Shown piece by piece: positions 37,487 to 48,263 of a stretch of DNA of 64,000 bases (position 1 is the first letter of the stretch; each line of letters opens with the position of its first letter). The stretch spans positions 24,751,876 to 24,815,875 of the forward strand of contig NC_045142.1 in the NCBI RefSeq assembly GCF_008831285.2, written 5' to 3'. The notes under the pieces are model-generated. The model did no database searches. It worked only from the letters and a program-made list of their open reading frames with translations, and was not told the origin of the DNA. The position numbers and the translations under genes are program-made. Source of the stretch: Nymphaea colorata. Its lineage: Eukaryota > Streptophyta > Magnoliopsida > Nymphaeales > Nymphaeaceae.

Positions 37487-40400
37487 GACTTATCTCTTGT
37501 TTTCACTGTTCAACACTCTTTGTTTCTCACGCTTAACGTTTACTGATTCTGCTGATTTGCGGAGTCTTCATTTAAATTGATTGATTCATATTTGTTAACA
37601 TTATTATTTGTCTAGTATGACATGAGAAGCAAGTGTTTGAGAAATACCACGAAGTATGATACATGAAGCACTTAGGAATCACAATGCTTTTTCCTTTTAT
37701 TCAACAAAAAGAAGGCATAAACAATACCTATGTTTCACAATTTTCTTTGACAAGGGAATTCACACAACTGTGAAAACGTTGGGAAGAACTTGCAGTTTGC
37801 TGTTCAAAAGTTGATTTTTTTTCGCCAACAAAGCTCCACACACCTGGCTACAATGGCTTGGATTTCAGGCACAGAATTCAATACCAGAGGTGTATCTTTG
37901 TTGAGGGCATTTAGAATCTCTCTATCCCAGCTTAAATGTGATGAATTATTGGAGACACCATCTCTGTCATTCTTCTGAAGCAATATGGATGGGGAAAAAG
38001 TTGAATATCGTTTAGAAGAAGTGCACATCAACAGCTATCTTAACATTTCAATCGTCATGTTTGCTTAGGCAGTTTTGCATTATACTATCTTACAGAATGA
38101 TATGAAATAACTATTATCCTTTTTTACTCTTTCCTTGCATTTAGTAACTATAAGGTTATATGATTGAATGGATGAGCTTAAACCTCCAAACTAGGAGGTT
38201 TAATTTCCTGTAGAAACCTTTGGGGAGATTATAAGCAAGGAAGTTCAGAACTGAGGGACAACTAGGATCCACTGGGCATGCTATCTTGTCCAATGGGATA
38301 TTCCTTGTGTTGCATGTTTAACGCTACCATAGTCTACAAACTGTCATATTCCGATGTTGATGGGACACCAACAGGCAACAGACATGGACTTCTCATTGTA
38401 TTCAGAGCAGAGGCAGAAATTTGAGTCAATTATGTTTTTAAAAAAAAAAAAATTAAAAGGGCCATTTATGTCGGAGCAGGTTATATGGTTATATGTTATG
38501 ACTCAGAACAAGGACAATATGTTATGGGCTAGAATTGGAGAAAATGGCCCTGTTAGTTGATTGGAAGACCACTTCCCCCTTAATAAAGGTAAAAAGTGCA
38601 ATTGGGTAAAGCTTATCCTTGTAAAATCACAAAATTGCCGTTTCAGTAAAAGGTGAGGACATGTCTTCCCATGTTAGCAACATTTTCATGGAATGCACTT
38701 AACCTCCAGGGTGGATCCAGAGGGGCTGGCAGGCAGGAGACATGCAACATTTCAAAAAATTACATGTAAATAAAAAAGAAGTTCATTTATCATATATATA
38801 AATTTTGAAAAAACTATATTTCAGCCCTTATTAAAATTTTGAAACTATAATTTAGCTTTTTTCATGAAAAACTTCTTCCACTGCCCCTGTCTACATCCAT
38901 GTTCTTTTATAAATCTTAGGGGTTGCAAGGTGCAGATCATTGTTTTAAAAACTTTAAATATAACCCTTCTCTTTTCAGGGGCTTAGACGGGGCCATATTT
39001 CTGTTGATGGGCTACCAACCAGAAAGTGTCTCTACTCATAACGTGATGAAGCAAGAGATAGAGTCACATACAAGCCAAAGGACAGAGACTTCGTACTTGC
39101 CGGAGCGAGTTGGCAGCATAAAGCATTTATCTTTGCTCCTACCTTCAATGCAACTGTAACTCTAGAGAAGAGGAGAAGAGAGGAAGTTTTGGCTGTATGT
39201 GAGCAGCAAGAGCTCGCCCAGAATAGCTCTTGTTCCTCCTCTGACTGAACTAAAAGTTTACATGCATGCATGTGTCCCTGCCTGCCAGATTTCTAGCTCC
39301 ACTTCCGGACAAGACACCAACCAGAAAGCGTGTTGCTCAATTACAAAGGCATCCGCAAGTAAGGTTGCAGTAAGTTGAGAGAGAGAGAGATGTAGTGGTT
39401 TGCAAGAGTACATCCTTCAACTCATAGTGTCATGCACGATACCATTTATAGTGCAGCATATTAGCGTTCACGAGAATCAAACTGAGGATGCGTGGTAAAT
39501 TTGACACTTTGCCGACCAATTATGCTATCCCCTCGAGGCTAATTGAGAGAAAGAAGAGACATTGTTTCTTCTGTTTGCAAATGTTCTTTTGGGAATATCC
39601 ATGTCCATTCATATGGGAGAGTTGATTTGTGAATTTCACCAACCTTACAAGGGATGTTGAGATTGAAATATCAGCTACCATTCGTGGTTGCAAGTCACAA
39701 TTTGGTGTTTCCCCAAAACAAAAGAAGAGTTGTTCCAAGTTTTTTCACTTACATAGGAAAGAAACCTCTCACTGAAACACGATTCGAAAACCTGAAGCTT
39801 GAAACTTCTATGAAAGACGAATAGACTTGGACCAACTCGTTTTGTCTAAAAGAAAGAAACTTACCTCTCGATTAATTTACTTCGAAGGGTCGCTTGGCAG
39901 TTAAAAAACTTTTACGTCATTGTTTATTCTTACTTTTCTCACCGTATTCTATACCTTTTCCTTGTCCTTTATCGAACTTTTACTCATTCAGTTTATTTAT
40001 TTATTGACATTTTTTTGGCTAAAATTTCACTACTTTTGTTCATATCAGATCCAGGTAAATCAGATTTATTAGGTCTTATCTGGTAATGTCTACATCTGAT
40101 TTGAGTTTTGACTCAGGAAATTAACAACAAATAACAAATTGTCATGAAGAATAGTCTATGCATTTGTCATGATCTTACTTTTTTTACAATGAAGAAAAAT
40201 ATTACCTACAAGAATAATCTTACTTTTTTTACACTCAAGAAAAATATTACCTACAAGAATCAAAACGTTAGGTGCATGTTCAAATAGACCTGGGCATCCG
40301 ATAAGAGTTGGCAAGAATCAAAACGTTAGGTGCATGTTCAAATAGACCTGGGCATCCGATAAGAGTTGGGACCGACACCTGAAACCTGAGCTCAGAACCA

Positions 40401-40809
40401 AGCTCTCGATACTCGAGTTCGGGTCTAACCTAGCTTGACTCGATTAAAACAAAAATTATAAAAAATAAAAATGTTTAAATTTGTATTATAAAATAATAAA
40501 AAAATTAATCGAACCGAATCGGGTTCCATCTAATTGATCCGAACCGGTTTTTCCGACCGAGCTAGTGCTTCATCGAGTTGAATACCGGGCATCCAGCCAG
40601 GCCCCTTGCCCTAGCCACCGGATCGAATCTAATACCATAGTTCCAGGAAAGGATCCGGCAGACCTGTTTTTTCCCTCATCCCACGCAGCCACAAATAATG
40701 GAAAAAGCCCCAATTTTTTATTGTAATTACCCTGACAAGCTGATCCGTTCGGTCTTTCCCTTTTTGCTCTATCTCGATTCTCGCTCCGACGCTTCCAGAG
40801 TATTCCCAA
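37487..40809. other. Intergenic interval glucuronokinase to COX5C
   Basis: No gene seen. There are A/T-rich stretches. At 38707 a CAGGGTGGATCCAG end begins what may be a diverged relative of the hAT-type MITE; possible right ends are near 38889 or 39307, and flank similarity is poor. Two nested tandem duplications lie at 40171-40376. A GAACCGAATCGGGTT-rich stretch lies at 40376-40570. The COX5C promoter probably occupies the last 200-250 bp. Confidence 0.65.
40171..40376. repeat. Two adjacent tandem duplications (45 bp and 58 bp units)
   Basis: A 45-bp unit (40171-40215) is repeated at 40216-40260 with few changes. A 58-bp unit beginning CAAAACGTTAGGTGCATG (40261-40318) is then repeated at 40319-40376 almost without change. 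The near-identity of the second pair implies a recent event. Confidence 0.9.
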
Positions 40810-42347
40810 CTCCGCCTGTCCGGACGGTCAAAATTACCAATTTAGCTTGTCTCTCTCTCCACGCTTCGACATTCTTCACGCTCCGCCTGTCCAGACAGTG
40901 AAGGTTAGCTGCTCTCTCTCTCTTTCTCTACTATTTCTGATATTTGTTTCGATCCGGTGGAAGCTTTTTGTGATTATGATGCTCCGATACATGATTACAT
41001 GAAGTAGGGCAATCCACTTTGATCTTTGTATGTTCGTTTTTATGGGAAAAACTTTCACTTCGTTCTTTTGGGGCTTTCTTATTAGATTTGATCATAGTGC
41101 TTTTGTAGGTTTTCTTCTTTTCCTTTTGGGTCGGAAGTGAAGGTTACTGATTCATTGAATGAGGCAGTGGGGTGATGGTGTGGGGAGCGCTTGTAGCAGG
41201 CTCAACCCAACTGCAGATTCACCTTATATGGTTATTTGTCATGAGGGGACATGCTTGAGGTTTTCAGATTGATTTAACGTCAAATATTTCACAAAAAACT
41301 GACATTTACAGGTCGCAACATCAGATTTATCCTGGTTTCCACTGTTTATGCTACCCACGGAAATAACTTGATTTTGGATTGAAAAACTGATTGTCGGATT
41401 AGATGTGTTTTTGTGTCAGGAAGGTTTAAGATTGATTTAAAGGTATTTGGAATCAAAATTTATCAAATCCACCTCAAAATCGATCGAATTCTTATCAGAA
41501 AGTTCCTAATCTCCGCTGGCCCATGCTCTTCATGTCAGCCCCAATAGGTTCTTGGTCTACACCTTTCCTCCTACATGTTTGCACTACTCTTCCCTCAGCT
41601 GCAGCTGTAGTCCACATAGCTCACGTTCTCAACCTCGACTATAAGCTAGCCCTTAAGAAACCTTGAAAAATCTTGTAATTTTTGGAGAAACATCACATCA
41701 CCTGCCTGAAAGAAGGAAGAAGATGGCAAACCCCCGAAAACAACACGCTTCCTTTCTTTTATCTTTTTTCCCTTTTTTCTCTGCCTGGTGATTTCTCTGT
41801 CTCTGTTATTGAATTCCCACTACTCCCATTCTATTAAGGTTGTATCTCGAAATATGGAATGTCGTCGGCTAGCCTGCCACCCTCTTCCCTAGTTTTTGTC
41901 AGGAAAAGGATCTGCTGGCCTTCATTTCTCCAATTTGTCGATTAATGCAAGGGAATGACCAACAATTCTCCTTCATTTTTACCGTGGACTAGAAACCCGG
42001 AAACTCTTTGCACCCTTTCATGCTTCTAGCTGCCTAGGTGATGTTTGACACTTTGGTGTTATGATTATAAAATTCAAATTCCAGAAACATAATTACAGTT
42101 GAAAGTGGAACGGAATGAAAATTCCAGGTTTCGTTTGGCCCTTTGTTTGCTTGGAATTTTAATTTAGACACCTTTTCTGCTGTTTGTGGAAATAGGAAAA
42201 AAAAAGGGAAAAAAATAAAGAATGCACAACAAAATTCCATTAACATGATAACATGCTTATTTGCTTTGAAGTTTGAAGTATAATTTTCTGTTTCGTATGA
42301 GTTTGGAAATGCATAGATATTTACTTCTGCCTCAATGGTTTGAATAG
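40810..42347 (+). promoter_or_regulatory. COX5C 5' leader exon and leader intron
   Basis: A pyrimidine-rich leader ends CCAGACAGTGAAG at 40903, followed by GTTAGC. The only acceptor just before the COX5C ATG is AATAG at 42347, so a 1,444-bp intron (40904-42347) would sit 3 bp before the start codon. Plant COX5c genes are known to carry an intron in the 5' leader that strongly raises expression. The phrase CTCCGCCTGTCC occurs at 40810 and again 71 bp later at 40881, suggesting a small duplication around the leader. The intron holds one copy of a dispersed repeat (42033-42260). The transcription start is not visible. Confidence 0.65.
42033..42260. repeat. Dispersed repeat, copy A (in COX5C leader intron)
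   Basis: This segment shares a run of matching blocks with 47787-47975 in the same order and orientation: AATTCAAATTCCAG, CAGTTGAAAGTGGAA, TTTGGCC, a poly-A/GGGAAAAAAA zone and CCATTAACATGATAA. It is non-coding. The ends and transposon class are not resolved. Confidence 0.65.
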
Positions 42348-42350
42348 GAT

Positions 42351-42542
42351 ATGGCAGCACATAAGATTGCTCACGCAACCTTGAAAGGACCAAGTGTTGT
42401 GAAGGAGATCCTTATTGGTCTCTCCCTCGGCCTTATGGCAGGTGGACTCTGGAAGATGCATCACTGGAACGAGCAGAGGAAAACTAGAGCATTCTATGAC
42501 ATGCTGGAGAAGGGCACCATCAGTGTTGTGGTAGATGAATAA
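42351..42542 (+). CDS. COX5C: Cytochrome c oxidase subunit 5C
   Basis: A single coding exon gives 63 residues, the usual size of the plant subunit (about 63-64). It begins MAAHKIAHATLKGPSVVKEI, has one hydrophobic transmembrane segment (about 21-34, ILIGLSLGLMAGGL) and continues WKMHHWNEQRKTRAFYDML, the most conserved stretch. It is a small nuclear-encoded subunit of respiratory complex IV in the inner mitochondrial membrane and needs no long presequence. A damaged antisense copy lies at 44763-44910. Confidence 0.96.
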   Translation: MAAHKIAHATLKGPSVVKEILIGLSLGLMAGGLWKMHHWNEQRKTRAFYDMLEKGTISVVVDE

Positions 42543-43418
42543 ACCTGTTAAAATATGAAACCTTGTTTTTCCAAGAAATAATTGCTGGTATTCAGCCATG
42601 CTGTTTTTGACATGCATTCATATTTGTTTGTGAGGTACAGTAACTCAATACTCCACATGTGAGAACAAAACTGATGAAGCTTGATTTATTCACATATTCC
42701 TGCAACGTGCTTGCTACCATGTTTTTGTTGTCAGTATAGAACAATGTATCTCTCTCTCTCAATGAGTCTTTAAAAATATGAGCCGTTTACGCCCGAGATG
42801 TTTGTTCTCCAACTTGTAAGTTATGTATTTGAAGACCCCAAAAGTCCAGTCATCCAGAAATGGATTTATAAATGAATGTCGCTCCTAACATTCGTGCAAA
42901 CCGTTTCTGTGCTGACTTGTTTCACAGCCTAATGGGCCTTGGATGCAAAATGGTTTAGGATCCAGAAAGCGTTTTTTTTTTTCTTTTTTTTGGCAACAGT
43001 TCAAACTAAGTACATAAATAAATGTTCAGGTTTGGTTTACTAAAAACTTCAAACAATATATGAATAATCTGCATCACCATAATCACTGTTTTTGGTGTTT
43101 AAAATGCCACCAAAACTATCGATTTCTTTGCTAGTGTACCATCATTACTGAATTAGGGGGATCTTAGACTCCATGATCTGATTTAACATGGGGCTCACTT
43201 TAAATCTATTCTGACTTGAGATTCACGGATTTCAATATGCAACGTTTACAAATATATGGTGTAAGTTGCATGTTTTAACACAAAAGCTGAAACCCTAGTT
43301 AGAAATTAAGAATCTGAAGTTCCAAAAATTAACATCCTAAAAACTCAGATCACCTCATATTTAATATTTAAGAGATAAGAACATCAGGTCATCAAATGCT
43401 CCATTGGTAATGTACCAA

Positions 43419-43502
43419 GGGCTGTTTGGCAATGATAATACCCTGTCTTAGTGCATATGCATAGGACGATAACAATGTTGTTCATTGTTATTGCCAAACA
43501 CC
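43419..43502. mobile_element. Small inverted-repeat element, GGNTGTTTGGCAA family (copy 2)
   Basis: This 84-bp unit starts GGGCTGTTTGGCAATGATAA and its other end reads GGTGTTTGGCAATAACAATG on the opposite strand. It has almost the same left end as the element at 18321-18462 but a shorter centre. No clear target duplication. Confidence 0.55.
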
Positions 43503-44380
43503 TCTAATAGTACATTTACAACTGTCGGGGTATGTACAAGCCTTGTTGCAAGTTGTATAAACACGTGCTGATCACAATTAAAAACCGAAGCCAATGTAGC
43601 GTGGTTGATCGAAAACACAAGAAACCAAATTGAACTAAAAGTTCCTTGACGAGGCCTCTTTCTTTCCTTCTCACCCTCTCGTAAAATGACTTTTCGTTGC
43701 TTCTAAAATTAGGAATGCAAATGTATTGAAAATGGATAAGCAGATTAAGTGCTCATTTCGATCCGATATGTTGCAGGCAAAAAATTGCAAATCCCCAAAG
43801 TTATGTGGTCCGTTAACACGTGAAAATTCTGTCTTAAGATTGGAAACTTTTTCCTAAAAACAATTGGGTCCCGAGGAAACCACACACAAGCGAAGACTTT
43901 ATTGGTAGTTAATGCAGAGAGTTGACGAATACAGAAACCGAACCAGTGACTGGCCTTATATCAACAATTAGCCCAACCAACTATACCAAACCCCTTGAAG
44001 CAAAGGGTTTTTGCTTTGTTCTGGTGAAAGCTCTGACATAAAAATTTGGTCATTCAGAAGCACCACAAGCGATTGGGTGTTTGATTTCCCTTTGTTGAAC
44101 CAACCCACATCTGTAAACCACATTCATTTAACAAAAGGGTTTTCAAATGTAGTTTCCAAATCCCTTTAAGTAAATCAATGGCCAGATCTGTTCTGGCATC
44201 AGTTTCCACCTCTGGCGCAAGTGGCCACAGCAGCCGAACGGCCGAACCTATTTCCTGAATCAGGTCAGTCAAAATCTATTAAAAAGAAAAATCGACAGCG
44301 CCAGTTTTGAGTGATCCAAGTTCATTGTTTCTTGTAACCAATCTGAACCAACGGTAAACCCGATTGTTCACAACTCATGG

Positions 44381-44632
44381 AGAAGAAAGAGAATATGATA
44401 ATACAGCACAACTTGCACACACACACAAAGTGATGTAAACCTATGCAGCAGAGCTTATGATTTGAAGAAGAAAGAGAATATGATAATACAGCACAGTTTG
44501 CACACACACACAAAATGATGTAAACCTATGCAGCAGAGCTTATGATTTGAAGAAGAAAGAGAATATGATAATACAGCACAGTTTGCACACACACAAAATG
44601 ATGTAAACCATGCAGTAGAGCTTATGATTTGA
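44381..44632. repeat. Tandem repeat, three copies of an 85-bp unit
   Basis: Copies begin AGAAGAAAGAGAATATGATA at 44381, 44466 and 44551. Each contains a (CA)n run of slightly different length, and the third is a few bases shorter. The copies differ by only a few bases, so expansion is recent. Cys-rich open frames on the minus strand are produced by the repeat and are not genes. Confidence 0.95.
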
Positions 44633-44762
44633 ACCAGCCTGAGACACATCCTAATATGAGGTTGATGTAAACCATACAGCACAGAGAGAGTGTGTGTGTG
44701 TGTGTGTGTTTCGTCATTACTCTACTACGACACTTAAAAGTTCTTCTAACGTGATGTAAAAA

Positions 44763-44910
44763 TTAAAATGCTCTAGCTTTCCTCTGTTCATTCCAGTGAT
44801 GCATCTTCCAGAGACCACCAGCAGCCAGGCCAAGCGAGAGACCAATAATTATCCTCGACCACACTTGGTCCTGTCAAGGTCACTTGAGCAATCCTATGTG
44901 CTACTGCCAT
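44763..44910 (-). pseudogene. COX5C pseudogene
   Basis: Read on the minus strand from an ATG at 44910-44908, the sequence follows COX5C closely: ATTGCTCA, then TTGACAGGACCAAGTGTGG, then CTCTGGAAGATGCATCACTGG and AACAGAGGAAA. At about one third of the length a single-base loss shifts the frame. The copy breaks off after the codons for RKARAF, so the last 15 or so residues are missing. It lies 2.2 kb past the real gene in opposite orientation. No poly-A tail or target duplication is evident, so a DNA-level inverted duplication or an old retrocopy are both possible. Confidence 0.85.
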
Positions 44911-45399
44911 CTGCTACTTGCTGCATCCAAATGTTCAACGGTCAACTGGGCAACCACAATATCTTAAATCAACACGAAAATCGAAAATCCTATACAGCAA
45001 ACAGGCAAATAACTGTATCATGCAATATTCTAAATTCACATAGACAATGAAAATCATTCTTCACAAGCAATAAGCAAATAACAATCCCAACTCTCTCTTA
45101 AGATGAAAAAGGAATTGCTAAAAAGCAATATCTGATGTTCATGTGCATGAGTCCAGTAAGGCAAAAACAGAGATAATAATGCCGGAAAATGGGCAATATC
45201 TCCCAACTTAACATAGATATGCAACTGGCATATTCACTCTGCAATAGCAACATATAGACAAGTCCTGGATTGTCGACTACAAGGTAGCAGTTCACCCTAG
45301 CTCATGAAATTCTAGATTTCACTATAAAGGACCAAGTTGAATGATAAATTATTCAGATGAGGAACTAGTGATAAAACAAAAAGGCAAAGAGGCAAAAAG

Positions 45400-45770
45400 A
45401 TCATGACATTGGGGAAGAATTGAGTTGTGATGGTGACACCAGTGAAGGATAGGTGGTGCAATGGTGATGAAAAGCCGCAGGTACTTGGAGTGAAGAAATG
45501 AAGGAAATAATGAAGACGGTGATAAAACAAGTCATAATGATACTCTTTGGTGGCAATAATAGTGATGCCGGCGGTAGTGACTGTAAGCAGAAAACAGGTG
45601 GTGACAAAGATAGTAGCAGTAAAGCAATTGAAGAATTGTAACGGAGGTTCCGATAATATGATGCGGACATGCGGTGAATATGAAGGTGATGGTGGCAGTG
45701 GCTGCCACCATGCTGATGGTAAAATTATGGTAAGACAAAAGAATAGGTAAGGTAGATAGAGCATAACCCT
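45400..45770. repeat. Imperfect GGTGATGNN triplet-rich low-complexity zone
   Basis: Irregular GTG, ATG, GAA and GGT triplets make long open frames on both strands (for example 150 codons on the minus strand). None shows a motif, a splice context or a coherent composition, so I treat the zone as non-coding simple-sequence DNA. Confidence 0.55.
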
Positions 45771-47786
45771 ACTGTTGCATCTTACCTTAAGATTTCCTTT
45801 CTTTTCCTCCGTCTCCTGAGGTGACGTCAGATGTTGGTAAAGACTGAAGCAAAGCTAGTGTACCCACTTCCTATTTGATGAGATAGGCTGTGTCTTGCCT
45901 TGACCACACACTGCCCATTTTTTTACCTTCACATATCCTGATGTATCTTGGCTCCTTTCTCTATTTCAGAACTAAATGAAATTTTGACAAAGCTTGTGAG
46001 CCCCATATTGGAAATATCTATTTTTTTAGCAAATCATTTTAAAGGTGGTTAAGTATTGAAAAGCTTTAGAACCATTTATATAAATTTTTTGAATGATTGA
46101 TGGTAATCATATCCTATATAGGATATTGCTATTTGTAGAAAGAAATAACTTGAGCAACATTAGGAAGAAAGAACATTGTAGAAATGAAAGCAAGTCAGAC
46201 CATTTTAAGCTAATAAACATAAAGGATGCAAAACAAAGGAGGAAAACAAAAATTGTCCAACCAATTCATAGTCAACTATTTTCGTTTCAAGGTCAAGACA
46301 AATGTTAACACCAATTTCAGTCTCTCACATGTCCTGGATCTTAAGTGGTAGAATGCTTACTATAGAGTGAAAATCTAAAGCATCACAAGGTATATAGTTA
46401 CCTTCAAACTTCTGACACTGAAAACATATTAGGTACTGGCTGGAATCTAAGATGGATAAGAAGTTAAGAACTGAATGAGCTGAATTTCAGTTGACATCTG
46501 GAAGTACCAAAAGGCAAATAATACAGGTGTGACACTAGTATAATGACTTCACATACATATTTGCTTTGAATTACTTCCATGTGCATGCATTAGGAAAATC
46601 GAAAAAGTAGTCACCCAATATGTTGCTCATCCACTATAGGCAGAAAAGACTCATCGGTCCATTCACAATGGAATGAGGCCCAGATACTTGTAAGTAAATT
46701 ACCAGGTTAGGACTGGTCAAAGAGCTAAACCATGTAATGAATGCACACCTGTAACATATATAGTATATCGTTCTTACAAATTTGAACCTACAGATGTGTT
46801 GAATAATGTCCATTGTCTAATAAAGCAGACGTCTGATGTCATGTTTATTCATGACAAAATGATTTTTTAAGCTTCAAAGGTTATGAAAATTCTGAGCTCT
46901 TGATTTTTTAATTTCTCAAGAAACTGAACGCTGTCATCCATGGGCGTCTTAAGTGTTTTGACTTCTAAAGTCATCATATGGATCACAACCATTGGGCTGT
47001 CCATTTGGAAAAGAAAAAAAAAACCTATTGAAAGTGTTCGGTGCACCCTGCAATCCACATATTTCTCGTCCCACATTCTGGCTGTTATATATGCCTGCTG
47101 AGCCTATCTGATGATCAAAAACTTAGCAACTATCACGAGCCAAACCCTGCTGAGCCATGAGCTGCTCCTTTCATTTTCCAATCCAATATAAAGTTGAACC
47201 ACTCCATTACAACCTCTATGTGGCAACATATGTCTGTAGCGTTGATTTTAATACAGAAAAGATGGAAATGGACAACAAATGTATTCAAGTTCACAAGTAT
47301 GTAGCTTTGATGTTAATACAGAAATGAAGGAAATGGATAGCAACTTCATTTAAGTCATTGGTGAACACATGAAACAATCAAATAAGTTTCGAGTTAGGAA
47401 TTGTTCCAAGAATAATAAAATAAAAAAATAATTAATTAAAAAGGAGCATTGTTTAAGTAACTAAAAGCTTCACATGCATAAAACATCCAGTTATTCGAAT
47501 TGGCAAACATATACAGAAAATTTTTGATGAAATTCCGATGGGCAAACATCCTACAATTGAATGAGATAAAAATATAAGCATACAAAAACATATCGCTGCA
47601 CTTGTAATGGTTTAAAAACAACAGAGCAGAGCAACATAAGAAATTACAGACCCAATTCAAGTATTTATATCTATCAACATCCAGGATATTGAAGTCGATA
47701 CACCAACGTTCCACAATGAAGCTTCGATTAATTTATCAAATTTGTTTATACTTCATCCTAAACTAAATAAATTTCAATTAAGGAGC

Positions 47787-47975
47787 ATTTAACACCTTGG
47801 AACCATGTTTACGAATTCAAATTCCAGTTGAAAGTGGAATGGATTGAAAATTTCAGGTTCTATTTTGGCCTTCTTTTATTCCAGGCACTTTTTTTCTCCT
47901 GTAAAACAGGAAAAAAAATTGGAAAAAAATTTAAAAAAAAAATACACAAGAGCATGCCATTAACATGATAAACAA
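47787..47975. repeat. Dispersed repeat, copy B
   Basis: This is the partner of 42033-42260 with the same block order: ATTCAAATTCCAGTTGAAAG, GTGGAATGGATTGAAAATTTC, TTTTGGCC, an A-rich zone, CCATTAACATGATAAACA. It is shorter because the centre is reduced. Non-coding. Confidence 0.65.
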
Positions 47976-48105
47976 TGATTTGTACCATGAGATGTCATTA
48001 ATGTGTCAAACCATGGTTTTATTGATCTATCAGTGTACAATTCTCAAAAGGCTTCTTCTCTTCTCCTTCACAAACTCAAACGTGTGTACACATACACATG
48101 CACAC

Positions 48106-48245
48106 ATAAATGTTAGACCTAGAACAAGTAACTGAAGAATTACATAAAATGTACAAAATTGCTGACAGATACACATTGCGCAGATAAATGTTAGACCCAG
48201 AACAAGTAACTGAAGAATTACATTAAAATGTACAAAATTGCTGAA
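48106..48245. repeat. 78-bp tandem duplication in the SSU72 3' region
   Basis: ATAAATGTTAGACCTAGAAC begins at 48106 and recurs as ATAAATGTTAGACCCAGAAC at 48184. The match continues through AAGTAACTGAAGAATTACAT and AAAATGTACAAAATTGCTGA. The second copy ends 19 bp from the SSU72 stop codon, so the duplication probably lies in its 3' untranslated region. Confidence 0.85.
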
Positions 48246-48263
48246 GGAGCATTTCCCAATGCA

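Larger units (their letters stand above)
42543..48263. other. Intergenic interval COX5C to SSU72 (convergent genes)
   Basis: Both neighbours end here, so 3' untranslated regions lie at each side. The contents I can name are a small inverted-repeat element (43419-43502), a three-copy 85-bp tandem repeat (44381-44632) followed by a TG run (44690-44709), an antisense COX5C pseudogene (44763-44910), a purine-triplet zone (45400-45770), copy B of a dispersed repeat (47787-47975) and a tandem duplication in the SSU72 3' region (48106-48245). The stretch 45770-47780 shows nothing I can identify. Confidence 0.65.

Noticed and set aside
44381-44632. Regularly spaced direct repeats that might suggest a CRISPR-like array
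   Set aside because: The whole 85-bp unit is repeated with no unique spacers, and this is plant nuclear DNA.
44322-44682. Cys-rich repeated peptides on the minus strand that look like a small secreted protein family
   Set aside because: They are translations of the 85-bp tandem repeat; each copy is the same frame and there is no start context, signal peptide or splice support.
45312-45764. 150-codon open frame on the minus strand
   Set aside because: It comes from a triplet-rich low-complexity zone, is open on several frames of both strands, and shows no domain or splice context.
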